From an uncultured Pelagibacteraceae bacterium (lineage in GTDB: Bacteria; Pseudomonadota; Alphaproteobacteria; Pelagibacterales; Pelagibacteraceae), in NCBI GenBank assembly GCA_902524595.1, contig CABZDS010000007.1, positions 1 to 52,255 on the forward strand: 52,255 bases of DNA. The letters run 5' to 3'. How positions within the stretch are numbered: the first letter of the stretch is position 1; each line of letters opens with the position of its first letter. This document shows, one piece after another, positions 29,875 through 37,644 of this stretch. A program made the translations under genes and the position numbers. The notes below the pieces were generated by a model. The model ran no database searches. It saw only the letters and a list, made by a program, of their open reading frames with translations, and was not told the origin of the DNA.

Positions 29875-30174
29875 ATGAGAATTAATTTGACCAAAAAAGA
29901 AATAATCAATTCAATTTATATGCAATTGGGTTTTTCAAAAAAAATATCTGAAAATTTACTTGAAGATTTTTTGTCTATTATACTAAATGAACTTATAAAA
30001 AATAAAAAGGTTAAAATTTCTAAATTTGGTACATTTATAATTAGACATAAAAAAAGTAGGATAGGGAGAAATCCAAAGACATTGGAAAAAAAAATTATTT
30101 CAGATCGAAATGTTGTTTTATTTAAACCATCAAATGAATTAAAAAAATATATAAATGAAAATGGCAAAGGTTGA
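29875..30174 (+). CDS. ihfA: Integration host factor alpha-like / HU-family DNA-binding protein
   Basis: A 99-residue HU/IHF protein. It begins NLTKKEIINSIYMQLGFSKK, continues with VKISKFGTFIIRHKKSRIGRNPKT, including the arm proline region that kinks DNA, and ends after FKPSNELKKYI. Position before a MerR-type gene and after plsX matches alphaproteobacterial ihfA. It abuts plsX with no spacer and overlaps the next gene. Confidence 0.9.
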   Translation: MRINLTKKEIINSIYMQLGFSKKISENLLEDFLSIILNELIKNKKVKISKFGTFIIRHKKSRIGRNPKTLEKKIISDRNVVLFKPSNELKKYINENGKG

Positions 30175-30529
30175 TAAAACTTACAAAACAATTGGTGAAG
30201 TTGCTAAAATTTTAAATTTAGTAAATAAAAAATCTGGAAAATTATCGACATACACCATTCGTTTTTGGGAAAAAGAATTTAATGAGATCAAACCACGAAT
30301 TTTGGCTGGGAATAGAAGATATTACGATAATCGATCAATTGAAATTCTAAAAAAAATACAATTTTTGCTAAAAAATAAGGGTATGACAATCAGGGGTGTA
30401 AAAAAACAACTTCAATTTAATAACTCTTATCTTGACGAATTTAATAATAAATCTATAAACAAACAAATTATTAAAACTAAAATTAAAAATATATCTAATA
30501 TAATTAAAAAAATAAAAAATAATGGCTAA
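30161..30529 (+). CDS. MerR family transcriptional regulator
   Basis: A 122-residue regulator with an N-terminal winged helix: YKTIGEVAKILNL, TYTIRFWEKEFNEIKPR and GNRRYYDNRSIEIL. The C-terminus is short and basic, with no cysteine metal site, so no effector can be proposed. A second ATG at 30155 is in frame, adding two residues. The same gene follows ihfA in many alphaproteobacteria. It overlaps the rpmG start by 8 bp. Confidence 0.85.
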   Translation: MAKVDKTYKTIGEVAKILNLVNKKSGKLSTYTIRFWEKEFNEIKPRILAGNRRYYDNRSIEILKKIQFLLKNKGMTIRGVKKQLQFNNSYLDEFNNKSINKQIIKTKIKNISNIIKKIKNNG

Positions 30530-30713
30530 AAAAACACATGTTAAGGTAAGGTTAGTTCCAGAAGCAAAACCAGATAGCCCTTTTTTTTATTATGTAAAAA
30601 AACCTGCGGGTGGTGAAAAAGCCAAAGTAAAACTAAAAGCGAAAAAATATAATCCCGCAACTAGAAAACATGAAGTTTTTGTAGAAAAAAAATTACCACC
30701 TCATAGTAAGTAA
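30522..30713 (+). CDS. rpmG: 50S ribosomal protein L33
   Basis: A 63-residue protein with KVRLVPEA, FFYYVKKP and KYNPATRKHEVFVEKKLP, matching the cysteine-free L33 type. It is a few residues longer than the usual 55, from extra residues near positions 14-18 and 28-38. Only one base separates its stop from the convergent chorismate mutase gene. Confidence 0.9.
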   Translation: MAKKTHVKVRLVPEAKPDSPFFYYVKKPAGGEKAKVKLKAKKYNPATRKHEVFVEKKLPPHSK

Positions 30714-30714
30714 C

Positions 30715-31005
30715 TTATTTTTTTTTAAAATTTCTTCTCTCAAAATCAATATAAGACATAATCATACTTTTCCATATCCTATTTGTTATCTTTGGATCAA
30801 TTTTGTTTTGAATTGACTTCTTTTTAATATTTTTAAGAATTAGTGATATTCTTTTTTTATCAACAATTTCGTGTTTATAAGTTTTAAGTTTCAGAACATC
30901 TTTGACAATATTTGTTCTTATTTTTACCAATTTTATGAGTTTATTATCAAGAAGGTCTAATTTTTTTCTAAGGATATTTAATTTTTTTCTTTTATCAGGC
31001 GACAT
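30715..31005 (-). CDS. Chorismate mutase type II (AroQ-like)
   Basis: A 96-residue stand-alone protein with the AroQ helix pattern: ILRKKLDLLDNKLIKLVKIRTNIVKDVLKLK (conserved Arg and Lys in the first long helix), then the acidic/arginine DKKRISLIL segment and a third helix ending MSYIDFERR. These provide the active-site Arg, Lys and Glu/Gln positions. It would convert chorismate to prephenate for phenylalanine and tyrosine. It is monocistronic and divergent from ctaA, 43 bp apart. Confidence 0.82.
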   Translation of the reverse strand: MSPDKRKKLNILRKKLDLLDNKLIKLVKIRTNIVKDVLKLKTYKHEIVDKKRISLILKNIKKKSIQNKIDPKITNRIWKSMIMSYIDFERRNFKKK

Positions 31006-31048
31006 TTGATCAATTGGATTTATAAATAAATATTATATTTAAACAATT

Positions 31049-32065
31049 ATGTATACCGAAATAAATACAAAATACAGAATATACATATCTAATTGGTTGC
31101 TAATTATGTTTATTTTGATCTCAGCAATGATAGTGGTTGGAGGTTTAACAAGACTTACAGATTCTGGACTATCAATTACTAAATGGGAATTTTTTAAAGG
31201 GTTTTTTCCACCAATCAACAATCAGGCTTGGATAGCTTATTTTGAAGCTTATAAGCAAATACCTGAATTTAAACTTCAAAATTACTCAATGACCTTAAGT
31301 GAATTCAAGGTAATATTTTGGTGGGAATGGGCACACAGATTTTTTGGACGTGTTATTGGCCTGGCTTTTCTGATACCTTTAATTTTCTTTTCAATCAAAT
31401 TAGGTGTTAAAAAACTTTACAATTTTTATTTTATCTTTTTTTTGATTTGTTTTCAGGGACTTTTAGGTTGGTACATGGTCCAGAGTGGTCTAGTGAATAA
31501 CATAGATGTAAGTCATTTTAGGTTATCAGTTCACCTTTTATTTGCATTTATTATTTTATCGTTAATTTATTGGAATTATTTAAGTTTAGTAAATTTAAAT
31601 ATAAAGGATAAAAAAATTAATAATTATATACCTGAATTTTTTTTATTATTAATTTTCTTACAAATTATTATTGGTGCATTCGTTTCAGGCATGGATGCAG
31701 GAAAAATATATAACACTTGGCCACTAATGGGTAATTCTTATTTTCCAGACGACAATAAATTTATAAGTTTATTTAAATTGTCTGCTTTTAGCGATCCATC
31801 ACTAGTTCAATATTTACATCGAAATTTAGCTTATTTAATATTCATTATTTTCATAGTAATTTCATACATAACTTATCGGAATAAAATTTTTTATTTATTT
31901 AAAGCTGTATCTATTTTAGGTTTAATTATTTTATTACAAATTATATTGGGAATTCTTACTGTTTTATCTGGTGCTAATATCATAGTAGCTTCTTTGCACC
32001 AATTAAGTTCAATATTATTAATAACATCATCATTATATTTTTTGTACAAGAATAGATTTAGTTGA
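31049..32065 (+). CDS. ctaA: Haem A synthase (CtaA/COX15)
   Basis: A 338-residue membrane protein with about eight transmembrane helices that oxidises haem O to haem A for cytochrome c oxidase. Key pieces are VVGGLTRLTDSGLSITKWEFFKG, WWEWAHRFFGRVIGL, and later VQYLHRNLAYLIF and SLHQLSSILL, which carry the haem-ligating histidines. The type without the N-terminal cysteine pair is usual in alphaproteobacteria. It ends on the base before the convergent methyltransferase-like gene. Confidence 0.95.
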   Translation: MYTEINTKYRIYISNWLLIMFILISAMIVVGGLTRLTDSGLSITKWEFFKGFFPPINNQAWIAYFEAYKQIPEFKLQNYSMTLSEFKVIFWWEWAHRFFGRVIGLAFLIPLIFFSIKLGVKKLYNFYFIFFLICFQGLLGWYMVQSGLVNNIDVSHFRLSVHLLFAFIILSLIYWNYLSLVNLNIKDKKINNYIPEFFLLLIFLQIIIGAFVSGMDAGKIYNTWPLMGNSYFPDDNKFISLFKLSAFSDPSLVQYLHRNLAYLIFIIFIVISYITYRNKIFYLFKAVSILGLIILLQIILGILTVLSGANIIVASLHQLSSILLITSSLYFLYKNRFS

Positions 32066-33175
32066 TCATTTTTTTTCAATTACAAATAGTTCATTCTTAA
32101 AATATAGTCCTTTATTTTTATTTACAATATCTTTTACAACTTTTTGATAATATTTCTTTCTTTCTGCATTCATTATTTGCTCATCTGATATTTGGTTAAC
32201 ATATACTGCAGCATTCCATGCTGAAAATATTAATGAGGTAGCAATACCACCGCTAATTTCATTTGGTAATGCCCGCAAGATATATTTAATAGTTTGTTTT
32301 TTATTAAATTTTAATTTTTTCAAAATTTCATTATCTGTATTTTTTTTTATATATTGAATTATTGATCCGTATAGTGAAGGAAATGGTTTTTCTTTTGGCC
32401 AGATTTTCTTAATAATTTTGTTTCCTGGATCATTTCCACATGCATGAACTACTACTAATTTACCTTTCTTATCTAATGATTTTATCATTGGATCAATAAC
32501 ATACTTTACTTTTTTCTCTGCAGGTATTCTTGATCTATAAGGTTGTGAAGCTATGATTAAGTCGTAACTATTTTTTCCATTATTTTTTTTTGGAATAACA
32601 TTTTTCAGTGAAAATTCTTGATCTTTTCTATAAATTACAATTACTGATGGTTCTTTATATGTCGGATTACCATTTTTAAGGTTTCTCTCTATTTGCCATT
32701 TCTTACTTAAAAATTCTTGATTAAGTTTTCTTAATTGATTTGAAAAATCTAATGAGGAATTGCCTTTAAGTTTAACTATTTTCCAATTCATTTTTTTTTG
32801 TTTTTTTTTGTCATTTGATTTGAGTGCAGTTGATTCAACATAATTTAGATTTGAGATAACAAATACAGTGTTTTTATGTTCGACAAATCGATCCGGAAGT
32901 TTTTCAAGCCCTAATCTAACATCTTCCATACTTATCTCTTTTGTACTTACTAATAAAGGAATATGAGGCATTTTCTGATGACATTGTCTCATTACACTCA
33001 TCAATAATGATCCATCACCCATACCTGCATCAAATATTTTTAATGCTGGAAATTTTGGTTTTAATTTTTGGACAATAGGTTTTAACGCATCTGCAATTTT
33101 GTTCTTTTCGTTAGTAGTTGTAACAAAAAGTAAATATTTCTGTCTATTATCAAAAAATCTAAAATTTTTTTTCAT
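32066..33175 (-). CDS. Methyltransferase-like protein of unknown function
   Basis: A 369-residue protein. Near residue 45, LKIFDAGMGDGSLLMSVM resembles motif I of class I SAM-dependent methyltransferases (D-x-G-x-G-D-G). The later IIASQPYRSRIPA and GKLVVVHACGNDPGN stretches fit methyltransferase motifs IV and VI in order. A lysine-rich insert lies around residues 120-140. The last 100 residues (ISGGIATSLIFSAWNAAVYVNQIS) belong to no family I recognise. It lies downstream of the hydrolase and metY genes on the same strand (19 bp gap), so a role in sulfur or methyl metabolism is possible but unproven. Confidence 0.6.
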   Translation of the reverse strand: MKKNFRFFDNRQKYLLFVTTTNEKNKIADALKPIVQKLKPKFPALKIFDAGMGDGSLLMSVMRQCHQKMPHIPLLVSTKEISMEDVRLGLEKLPDRFVEHKNTVFVISNLNYVESTALKSNDKKKQKKMNWKIVKLKGNSSLDFSNQLRKLNQEFLSKKWQIERNLKNGNPTYKEPSVIVIYRKDQEFSLKNVIPKKNNGKNSYDLIIASQPYRSRIPAEKKVKYVIDPMIKSLDKKGKLVVVHACGNDPGNKIIKKIWPKEKPFPSLYGSIIQYIKKNTDNEILKKLKFNKKQTIKYILRALPNEISGGIATSLIFSAWNAAVYVNQISDEQIMNAERKKYYQKVVKDIVNKNKGLYFKNELFVIEKK

Positions 33176-33194
33176 AAATACAAATTTGCAATTA

Positions 33195-34007
33195 CTAATT
33201 TGCTGGATAATTTGTTGTTATGAATTTTTTTAAAACATTTAATACTCGATCTGCTTCCTCTAATAACATCATATGTCCGCAATTATCTATTATATCTATT
33301 TGACTTCCATCAATTAAATTAGCTAGTTTTTTACCTTCTTTTACTGGACACATTTTATCATCAGTGGCAAGTATAGAAAGGGTTGGTATCTTAATTTGTT
33401 TTGCAGCCTCAAAACCATTTTTGTAATTATCACATGCTCTAAAATCTACACCGAGGGTATTTTTTATTGTTCTAGTTTTAGCTAACATTGAACCAGTATT
33501 AATATGATATAACCCTGGAACAGGATGACCACCAAAGTGCCCAGCCGGTCCATGAGCCCAGTCCATCATTAATTCTACAGCCTTAGGATCATTGTTTTCT
33601 GCTAAAGATAATAATTCTGGGTTCATTGGAATTGCACCAGCACCACCCATCAAACTTAAAGTTTTAATTTTATCAGGATTCCTTGCTGTACACTCAACGG
33701 TAACTAAACATCCTTGTGAATGACCAACTAATGAAGCTTCCTTATATCCAACTGCATCAATAACATCGCTTATCCAATCAGCCATATCCTCAATTGATTT
33801 TAAACTTTCACCCCCTGATAACCCATGACCTGGCATATCTAAAGCTAAAACACTATATCCATGGAAAGCAAAATATCTTGTTTGCAAAACCCATGTCATA
33901 TGAGTTAGTCCACTACCGTGCACAAATATTATTAATGGTTTATTTTTATCGAATGGTCTGCCTCCCGTAGAAGCATAAACCTCGTTATTATTTACCTCAA
34001 ACTTCAT
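33195..34007 (-). CDS. Alpha/beta hydrolase
   Basis: A 270-residue alpha/beta-hydrolase. The oxyanion HGSGLTHMTW segment, nucleophile elbow VGHSQGCLV, the acid in ILATDDKMCP and the catalytic His in DNCGHMM are all visible. It starts with a 4-bp overlap of the metY end, so it is translated with metY. It does not look like the homoserine acetyltransferase MetX, which is longer and has different motifs. Its substrate is unknown. Confidence 0.85.
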   Translation of the reverse strand: MKFEVNNNEVYASTGGRPFDKNKPLIIFVHGSGLTHMTWVLQTRYFAFHGYSVLALDMPGHGLSGGESLKSIEDMADWISDVIDAVGYKEASLVGHSQGCLVTVECTARNPDKIKTLSLMGGAGAIPMNPELLSLAENNDPKAVELMMDWAHGPAGHFGGHPVPGLYHINTGSMLAKTRTIKNTLGVDFRACDNYKNGFEAAKQIKIPTLSILATDDKMCPVKEGKKLANLIDGSQIDIIDNCGHMMLLEEADRVLNVLKKFITTNYPAN

Positions 34008-35335
34008 TGATTGGATACGAGTCTAGGTTTCCTAGCAGCTCTAAATCCATTTTCAAAGTCATTTTTAATATCATCTATATCCTCAATACCAACTGATAAT
34101 CTGATCATATCATGGGATAAACCCGCAAATTTTAATGTAGCTTCATCCATTTGAGAGTGTGTTGCTGATGCCGGATGAATTACCAATGTACGTGTATCCC
34201 CAACATTAGCTAAATGAGAAGCAAGTTTAACATTATTAATAAATGCTTCACCTGCAGCCTTTCCTCCTTTAATACCAAATGCTATCATTGATCCTTTGCC
34301 ATTTGGTAATAATTTTCTTGCTAAATCATGATCAGGATGATCTGGTACACTCGGATGTGAAACCCAAGCAACACTTTCGTGACCTAATAAATACTCGACC
34401 ATTTTTTCAGCATTCTCGCAATGTTTTTTCATTCTTACAGAAAGTGTTTCTATACCTTGTAACACATTCCATGCATTTTGAGGGCTTAGACAAGGACCGA
34501 AATCTCTCATACCTTCCGCTCTTGATTTCATCGTAAATGCTGTTGGTCCAAATTCTTCAGCAAAAGATAATCCATGGTAACCTTCATATGGTTTAGTCAT
34601 TGTTGGGAACTTATCATTTTGCATCCAGTCAAACTTACCACCTTCAACAATTATACCAGCCATTGATGATCCATGACCTGCCATCCATTTAGTAAGTGAA
34701 TGAACTACAATATCAGCACCGTGCTCTATAGGTTTACATAAATAAGGTGTTTGATAAGTTGCATCTACCATTAAAGGAATACCTGCGTCGTGAGCTATTT
34801 TAGCAATCTCAGGCATATTCATTATTTCGTTTCCAGGATTACCTACAAGTTCTCCAAATATTCCTTTTGTATTTTTTTGAATTGCTTTTTTAAATCCCTC
34901 TGTATCTCTTGGTTTTACAAATGTTGTTTTAATACCAAATTTTGGAAGTGTTAGTCTGAAAAGATTTACAGTTCCACCATAAAGCTGTGATGATACAACT
35001 AAATGATCTCCTGCTTCGCAAAGAGTCATCACTGCAAGAAATATCGCACTCATTCCAGACGATGTAGCTAATGCAGCCGTTCCACCTTCTAATGAAGCAA
35101 CTCTCTCCTCTAAAACTGCAACTGTTGGGTTTGATATCCTACTATAAATGTGTCCACCTCTTTCCAAATTAAATAATGCTGCTGCATGATCTACATCATC
35201 AAATAGATATGAAGTTGTTTGGTATATTGGCACTTGTCTTGAACCAGCATTTTTATGAGGTTGATATCCTGCATGTAAACTTAGGGTATCAAATTTATAC
35301 GTTTGTGGATCCATTTCTTTTTTTTTATCTGACAT
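34004..35335 (-). CDS. metY: O-acetylhomoserine aminocarboxypropyltransferase (sulfhydrylase)
   Basis: A 443-residue Cys/Met-metabolism PLP enzyme that adds sulfide or methanethiol to O-acetylhomoserine. It starts with the FDTLSLHAGYQPHKNAGSRQ type N-terminus, has YSRISNPTVAVLEERVASLEGG, and the PLP lysine in DIVVHSLTKWMAGHG. The length above 420 residues separates it from cystathionine gamma-synthases. A good AGGAG lies 8 bases before the ATG. SAR11 bacteria need reduced sulfur and can use methanethiol, which suits this enzyme. It heads the metY-hydrolase-methyltransferase-like run. Confidence 0.94.
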   Translation of the reverse strand: MSDKKKEMDPQTYKFDTLSLHAGYQPHKNAGSRQVPIYQTTSYLFDDVDHAAALFNLERGGHIYSRISNPTVAVLEERVASLEGGTAALATSSGMSAIFLAVMTLCEAGDHLVVSSQLYGGTVNLFRLTLPKFGIKTTFVKPRDTEGFKKAIQKNTKGIFGELVGNPGNEIMNMPEIAKIAHDAGIPLMVDATYQTPYLCKPIEHGADIVVHSLTKWMAGHGSSMAGIIVEGGKFDWMQNDKFPTMTKPYEGYHGLSFAEEFGPTAFTMKSRAEGMRDFGPCLSPQNAWNVLQGIETLSVRMKKHCENAEKMVEYLLGHESVAWVSHPSVPDHPDHDLARKLLPNGKGSMIAFGIKGGKAAGEAFINNVKLASHLANVGDTRTLVIHPASATHSQMDEATLKFAGLSHDMIRLSVGIEDIDDIKNDFENGFRAARKPRLVSNQ

Positions 35336-35387
35336 TTAGTTGCTCCTATTTAATTTTTTTAAGATTTTATTATAAACAAATATTATC

Positions 35388-35409
35388 GCTTATTTATAGC
35401 TTATTTATT
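35388..35409. repeat. Tandem 11-bp repeat in the metY / rplM intergenic region
   Basis: GCTTATTTATA (35388-35398) is followed directly by GCTTATTTATT (35399-35409), 10 of 11 identical. The period is close to one DNA turn, so this could be a double binding site upstream of metY. It may also be a chance slip in AT-rich DNA. Confidence 0.4.
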
Positions 35410-35453
35410 AGTTAAAACTATCAAAATTGACTAAAGTACTAACTGTATATCGT

Positions 35454-35482
35454 TTGACAATATATAGATTTATAAGTATTAA
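35454..35482 (+). promoter_or_regulatory. Strong sigma-70-type promoter for rplM-rpsI
   Basis: A consensus TTGACA (35454-35459) is spaced 17 bases from TATTAA (35477-35482). The expected start of transcription is only about 4 bases before the rplM ATG at 35493, and no Shine-Dalgarno sequence is present, so the message may be nearly leaderless. Confidence 0.6.
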
Positions 35483-35492
35483 TCCCGCAATT

Positions 35493-35951
35493 ATGACTAA
35501 ATTTCTTAAAAAAGACGACCTAAATAGTAAATGGTTTGAAATTGACGCAACCGGTGCAGTAGTAGGAAGATTGGCAACTGTTGTATCAAAAATTCTTAGA
35601 GGAAAAAATAAAGCAACATTTACTCCTCATATGGATAGTGGAGATTTTGTTGTTGTTAAAAACGTAGATCAATTAAAATTTACAGGGAATAAGTTTTCAA
35701 ACAAAAAATATTATAGACATACTGGGCATCCAGGTGGAATTAAAGAAACAACACCTGAAATATTACAATCTTCAAAACCAGGTGAAGTTTTAAAAATGGC
35801 AGTAAAAAGAATGTTACCTGGCGGTCCTTTAGCTAAAAAACAATTAACTAAACTTAAAGTTTATTCAGGATCGGATCATCCTCATTCAGCACAAAACCCT
35901 GAAGTAATAGAGATTGGAAAACTTAATTCAAAAAATATAGTTAGAAATTAA
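35493..35951 (+). CDS. rplM: 50S ribosomal protein L13
   Basis: A 152-residue ribosomal protein with WFEIDATGAVVGRLATVVSKIL, GKNKATFTPHMDSGD, and KMAVKRMLPGGPLAKKQLTKLKVYSG. The ATG at 35493 gives the normal N-terminus; an in-frame TTG further upstream would lie within the promoter. It precedes rpsI by one base, the universal L13-S9 pair. Confidence 0.97.
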   Translation: MTKFLKKDDLNSKWFEIDATGAVVGRLATVVSKILRGKNKATFTPHMDSGDFVVVKNVDQLKFTGNKFSNKKYYRHTGHPGGIKETTPEILQSSKPGEVLKMAVKRMLPGGPLAKKQLTKLKVYSGSDHPHSAQNPEVIEIGKLNSKNIVRN

Positions 35952-35952
35952 A

Positions 35953-36384
35953 ATGGAAACAAATCAATCTACATCTTCAAAACTAAAATTAGATTTTAAA
36001 GATGCAAAATATGCAACAGGTAGAAGAAAGACTTCAATTGCAAAAGTTTGGTTAAAAAAGGGGACTGGTAAAATTTACGTTAATGGTAAAAATTTAGATG
36101 ATTATTTCACAAGAGCTACTCACAAAATGCAAATACTAAGACCTTTTGAAATTATCAATCAATCTACAGAATACGATGTTAGATCCCAAGTTGTTGGTGG
36201 TGGACACACAGGTCAAGCAGGAGCATTAGTGCATGGTATATCAAGGGCACTATTACAATTTGACGAAAATCTAAAACCAACACTTAGAAAAGAAAAACTT
36301 ACCACGAGAGATCCAAGATCAGTTGAGAGAAAAAAACCTGGTCGAGCAAAAGCTAGAAGAAGTTATCAATTCTCTAAAAGATAA
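35953..36384 (+). CDS. rpsI: 30S ribosomal protein S9
   Basis: A 143-residue protein with ATGRRKTSIAKVWLKKGTGKIYVNGK, SQVVGGGHTGQAGALVHGISRALL and the invariant C-terminus ending ARRSYQFSKR, whose final arginine contacts P-site tRNA. The first 18 residues are a short acidic extension common in alphaproteobacteria. It follows rplM by one base. Confidence 0.98.
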   Translation: METNQSTSSKLKLDFKDAKYATGRRKTSIAKVWLKKGTGKIYVNGKNLDDYFTRATHKMQILRPFEIINQSTEYDVRSQVVGGGHTGQAGALVHGISRALLQFDENLKPTLRKEKLTTRDPRSVERKKPGRAKARRSYQFSKR

Positions 36385-36417
36385 TATCATTTTATTAAAC
36401 AACTGTTATATTACAAT

Positions 36418-37440
36418 ATGTCTAAGATTAATGCATTAGTTGCTGGAGCTACCGGATACATAGGTATTCAACTAGTTAAATTATTAACTAAACATAAAAG
36501 AGTTAAAATTAAATATCTTTGTGGCGATACCTCTGTAGGTAAGAAAATTAGCTCTTATGATAAATACTTTAATAAATATAAACTACCAAATATTGTTAAA
36601 TATAATAAAGAGTTGTTAAAAAAAGTTGATGTTATATTTACCGCATTACCTAATGGAGAGGCTCAAAAAATTTCAAAAAATTTACAAAATAAAAATATTT
36701 TAATTGATTTAGCGGCAGATTTTAGACTTAAATCAGCCAGCGATTATTTGAAATGGTATAAAATCAAACACAATGCTCCTAAATTAATCAAAAAAAGTAT
36801 TTATTCTTTACCTGAGTTAAATATTCAGAACATAAAAAAGTATAAGATAATTTCTTGTCCAGGCTGTTATCCAACATCAATCTTATTACCACTGGTACCG
36901 TTAATTAATAAAAATATTGTTAAATCAAAAAATATCATAATTGATTCAAAATCTGGTTACTCAGGTGCAGGCAGAAATATTCATAAAAAATATAACAACA
37001 AATTTTTAAATGAGACATTGAGTGCTTATGGTTTAGCCTTTCACAGACACAATTCAGAAATTGATCAGGAATTAAAAATAAAAACTGGTAAAAAAGTAAA
37101 ATTTCAATTTACACCTCATCTTTCACCAATGTTTAGAGGAATATTAACTACTATGTATTTAGATCTAAAAAGAAATGATTCTCTTGAAAAAATTTATTCT
37201 TTTCTAAAAAAATATTACAAAAATAATAAATTTATTAAAATTTTGAAACCAAATACTTTTTTAGGAACTAATGATGTAATAAACACAAATAACTGTCATA
37301 TTTCTGTGTGCGAGAGCAAATATAAGAATAAAATTATTATATTGTCAGCAATAGATAATTTGATTAAGGGTGGTAGTGGACAAGCTGTTCAAAATATGAA
37401 TATTTTATTTGGATATAAGTCTGACGAAGGATTAAATTGA
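36418..37440 (+). CDS. argC: N-acetyl-gamma-glutamyl-phosphate reductase
   Basis: A 340-residue NADPH-dependent enzyme of arginine synthesis. It begins NALVAGATGYIGIQLVKLL (nucleotide-binding loop) and has the catalytic cysteine in SCPGCYPTSILLPL. The C-terminal part contains IDNLIKGGSGQAVQNMN, which is characteristic. It sits after rplM-rpsI as in many alphaproteobacteria and overlaps the following small lipoprotein gene by one base. Confidence 0.96.
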   Translation: MSKINALVAGATGYIGIQLVKLLTKHKRVKIKYLCGDTSVGKKISSYDKYFNKYKLPNIVKYNKELLKKVDVIFTALPNGEAQKISKNLQNKNILIDLAADFRLKSASDYLKWYKIKHNAPKLIKKSIYSLPELNIQNIKKYKIISCPGCYPTSILLPLVPLINKNIVKSKNIIIDSKSGYSGAGRNIHKKYNNKFLNETLSAYGLAFHRHNSEIDQELKIKTGKKVKFQFTPHLSPMFRGILTTMYLDLKRNDSLEKIYSFLKKYYKNNKFIKILKPNTFLGTNDVINTNNCHISVCESKYKNKIIILSAIDNLIKGGSGQAVQNMNILFGYKSDEGLN

Positions 37441-37643
37441 TGAGAATACTGATAATTTTATTAATTTTTTTATTTTTAAATAATTGTTCTAATCAAAATT
37501 TTGGTTCTTTTTTAAAGAAAAAAAATGATGATATGGTTGAAAAACCAAATTTAGATATTGATAAAAATATTTCTTTCGAGGATTTTAAAAATAAAATTAT
37601 TAATTATGGAAAAAATAGTAGTTTTCCAAGTTTAGATGATTGA
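37440..37643 (+). CDS. Small lipoprotein, unknown function
   Basis: A 67-residue protein starting at ATG 37440, whose A is the last base of the argC stop. It has a short hydrophobic signal segment (RILIILLIFLFL) and a lipobox-like LNNC, so Cys16 would become the lipidated N-terminus. The mature part is about 50 polar residues with no family I recognise. It sits in an argC-hom run with one-base spacing. Confidence 0.6.
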   Translation: MRILIILLIFLFLNNCSNQNFGSFLKKKNDDMVEKPNLDIDKNISFEDFKNKIINYGKNSSFPSLDD

Positions 37644-37644
37644 T

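Noticed and set aside
30155..30160. Two extra residues at the MerR start
   Set aside because: An ATG here is possible, but the ATG at 30161 gives the more usual N-terminus; the difference is trivial.
35336..35460. SAM riboswitch (SAM-II or SAM-V) in the metY leader
   Set aside because: SAR11 methionine genes can carry these, and GATAA and CTAA words occur here, but no convincing P1 helix or pseudoknot could be drawn. A covariance search would settle it.
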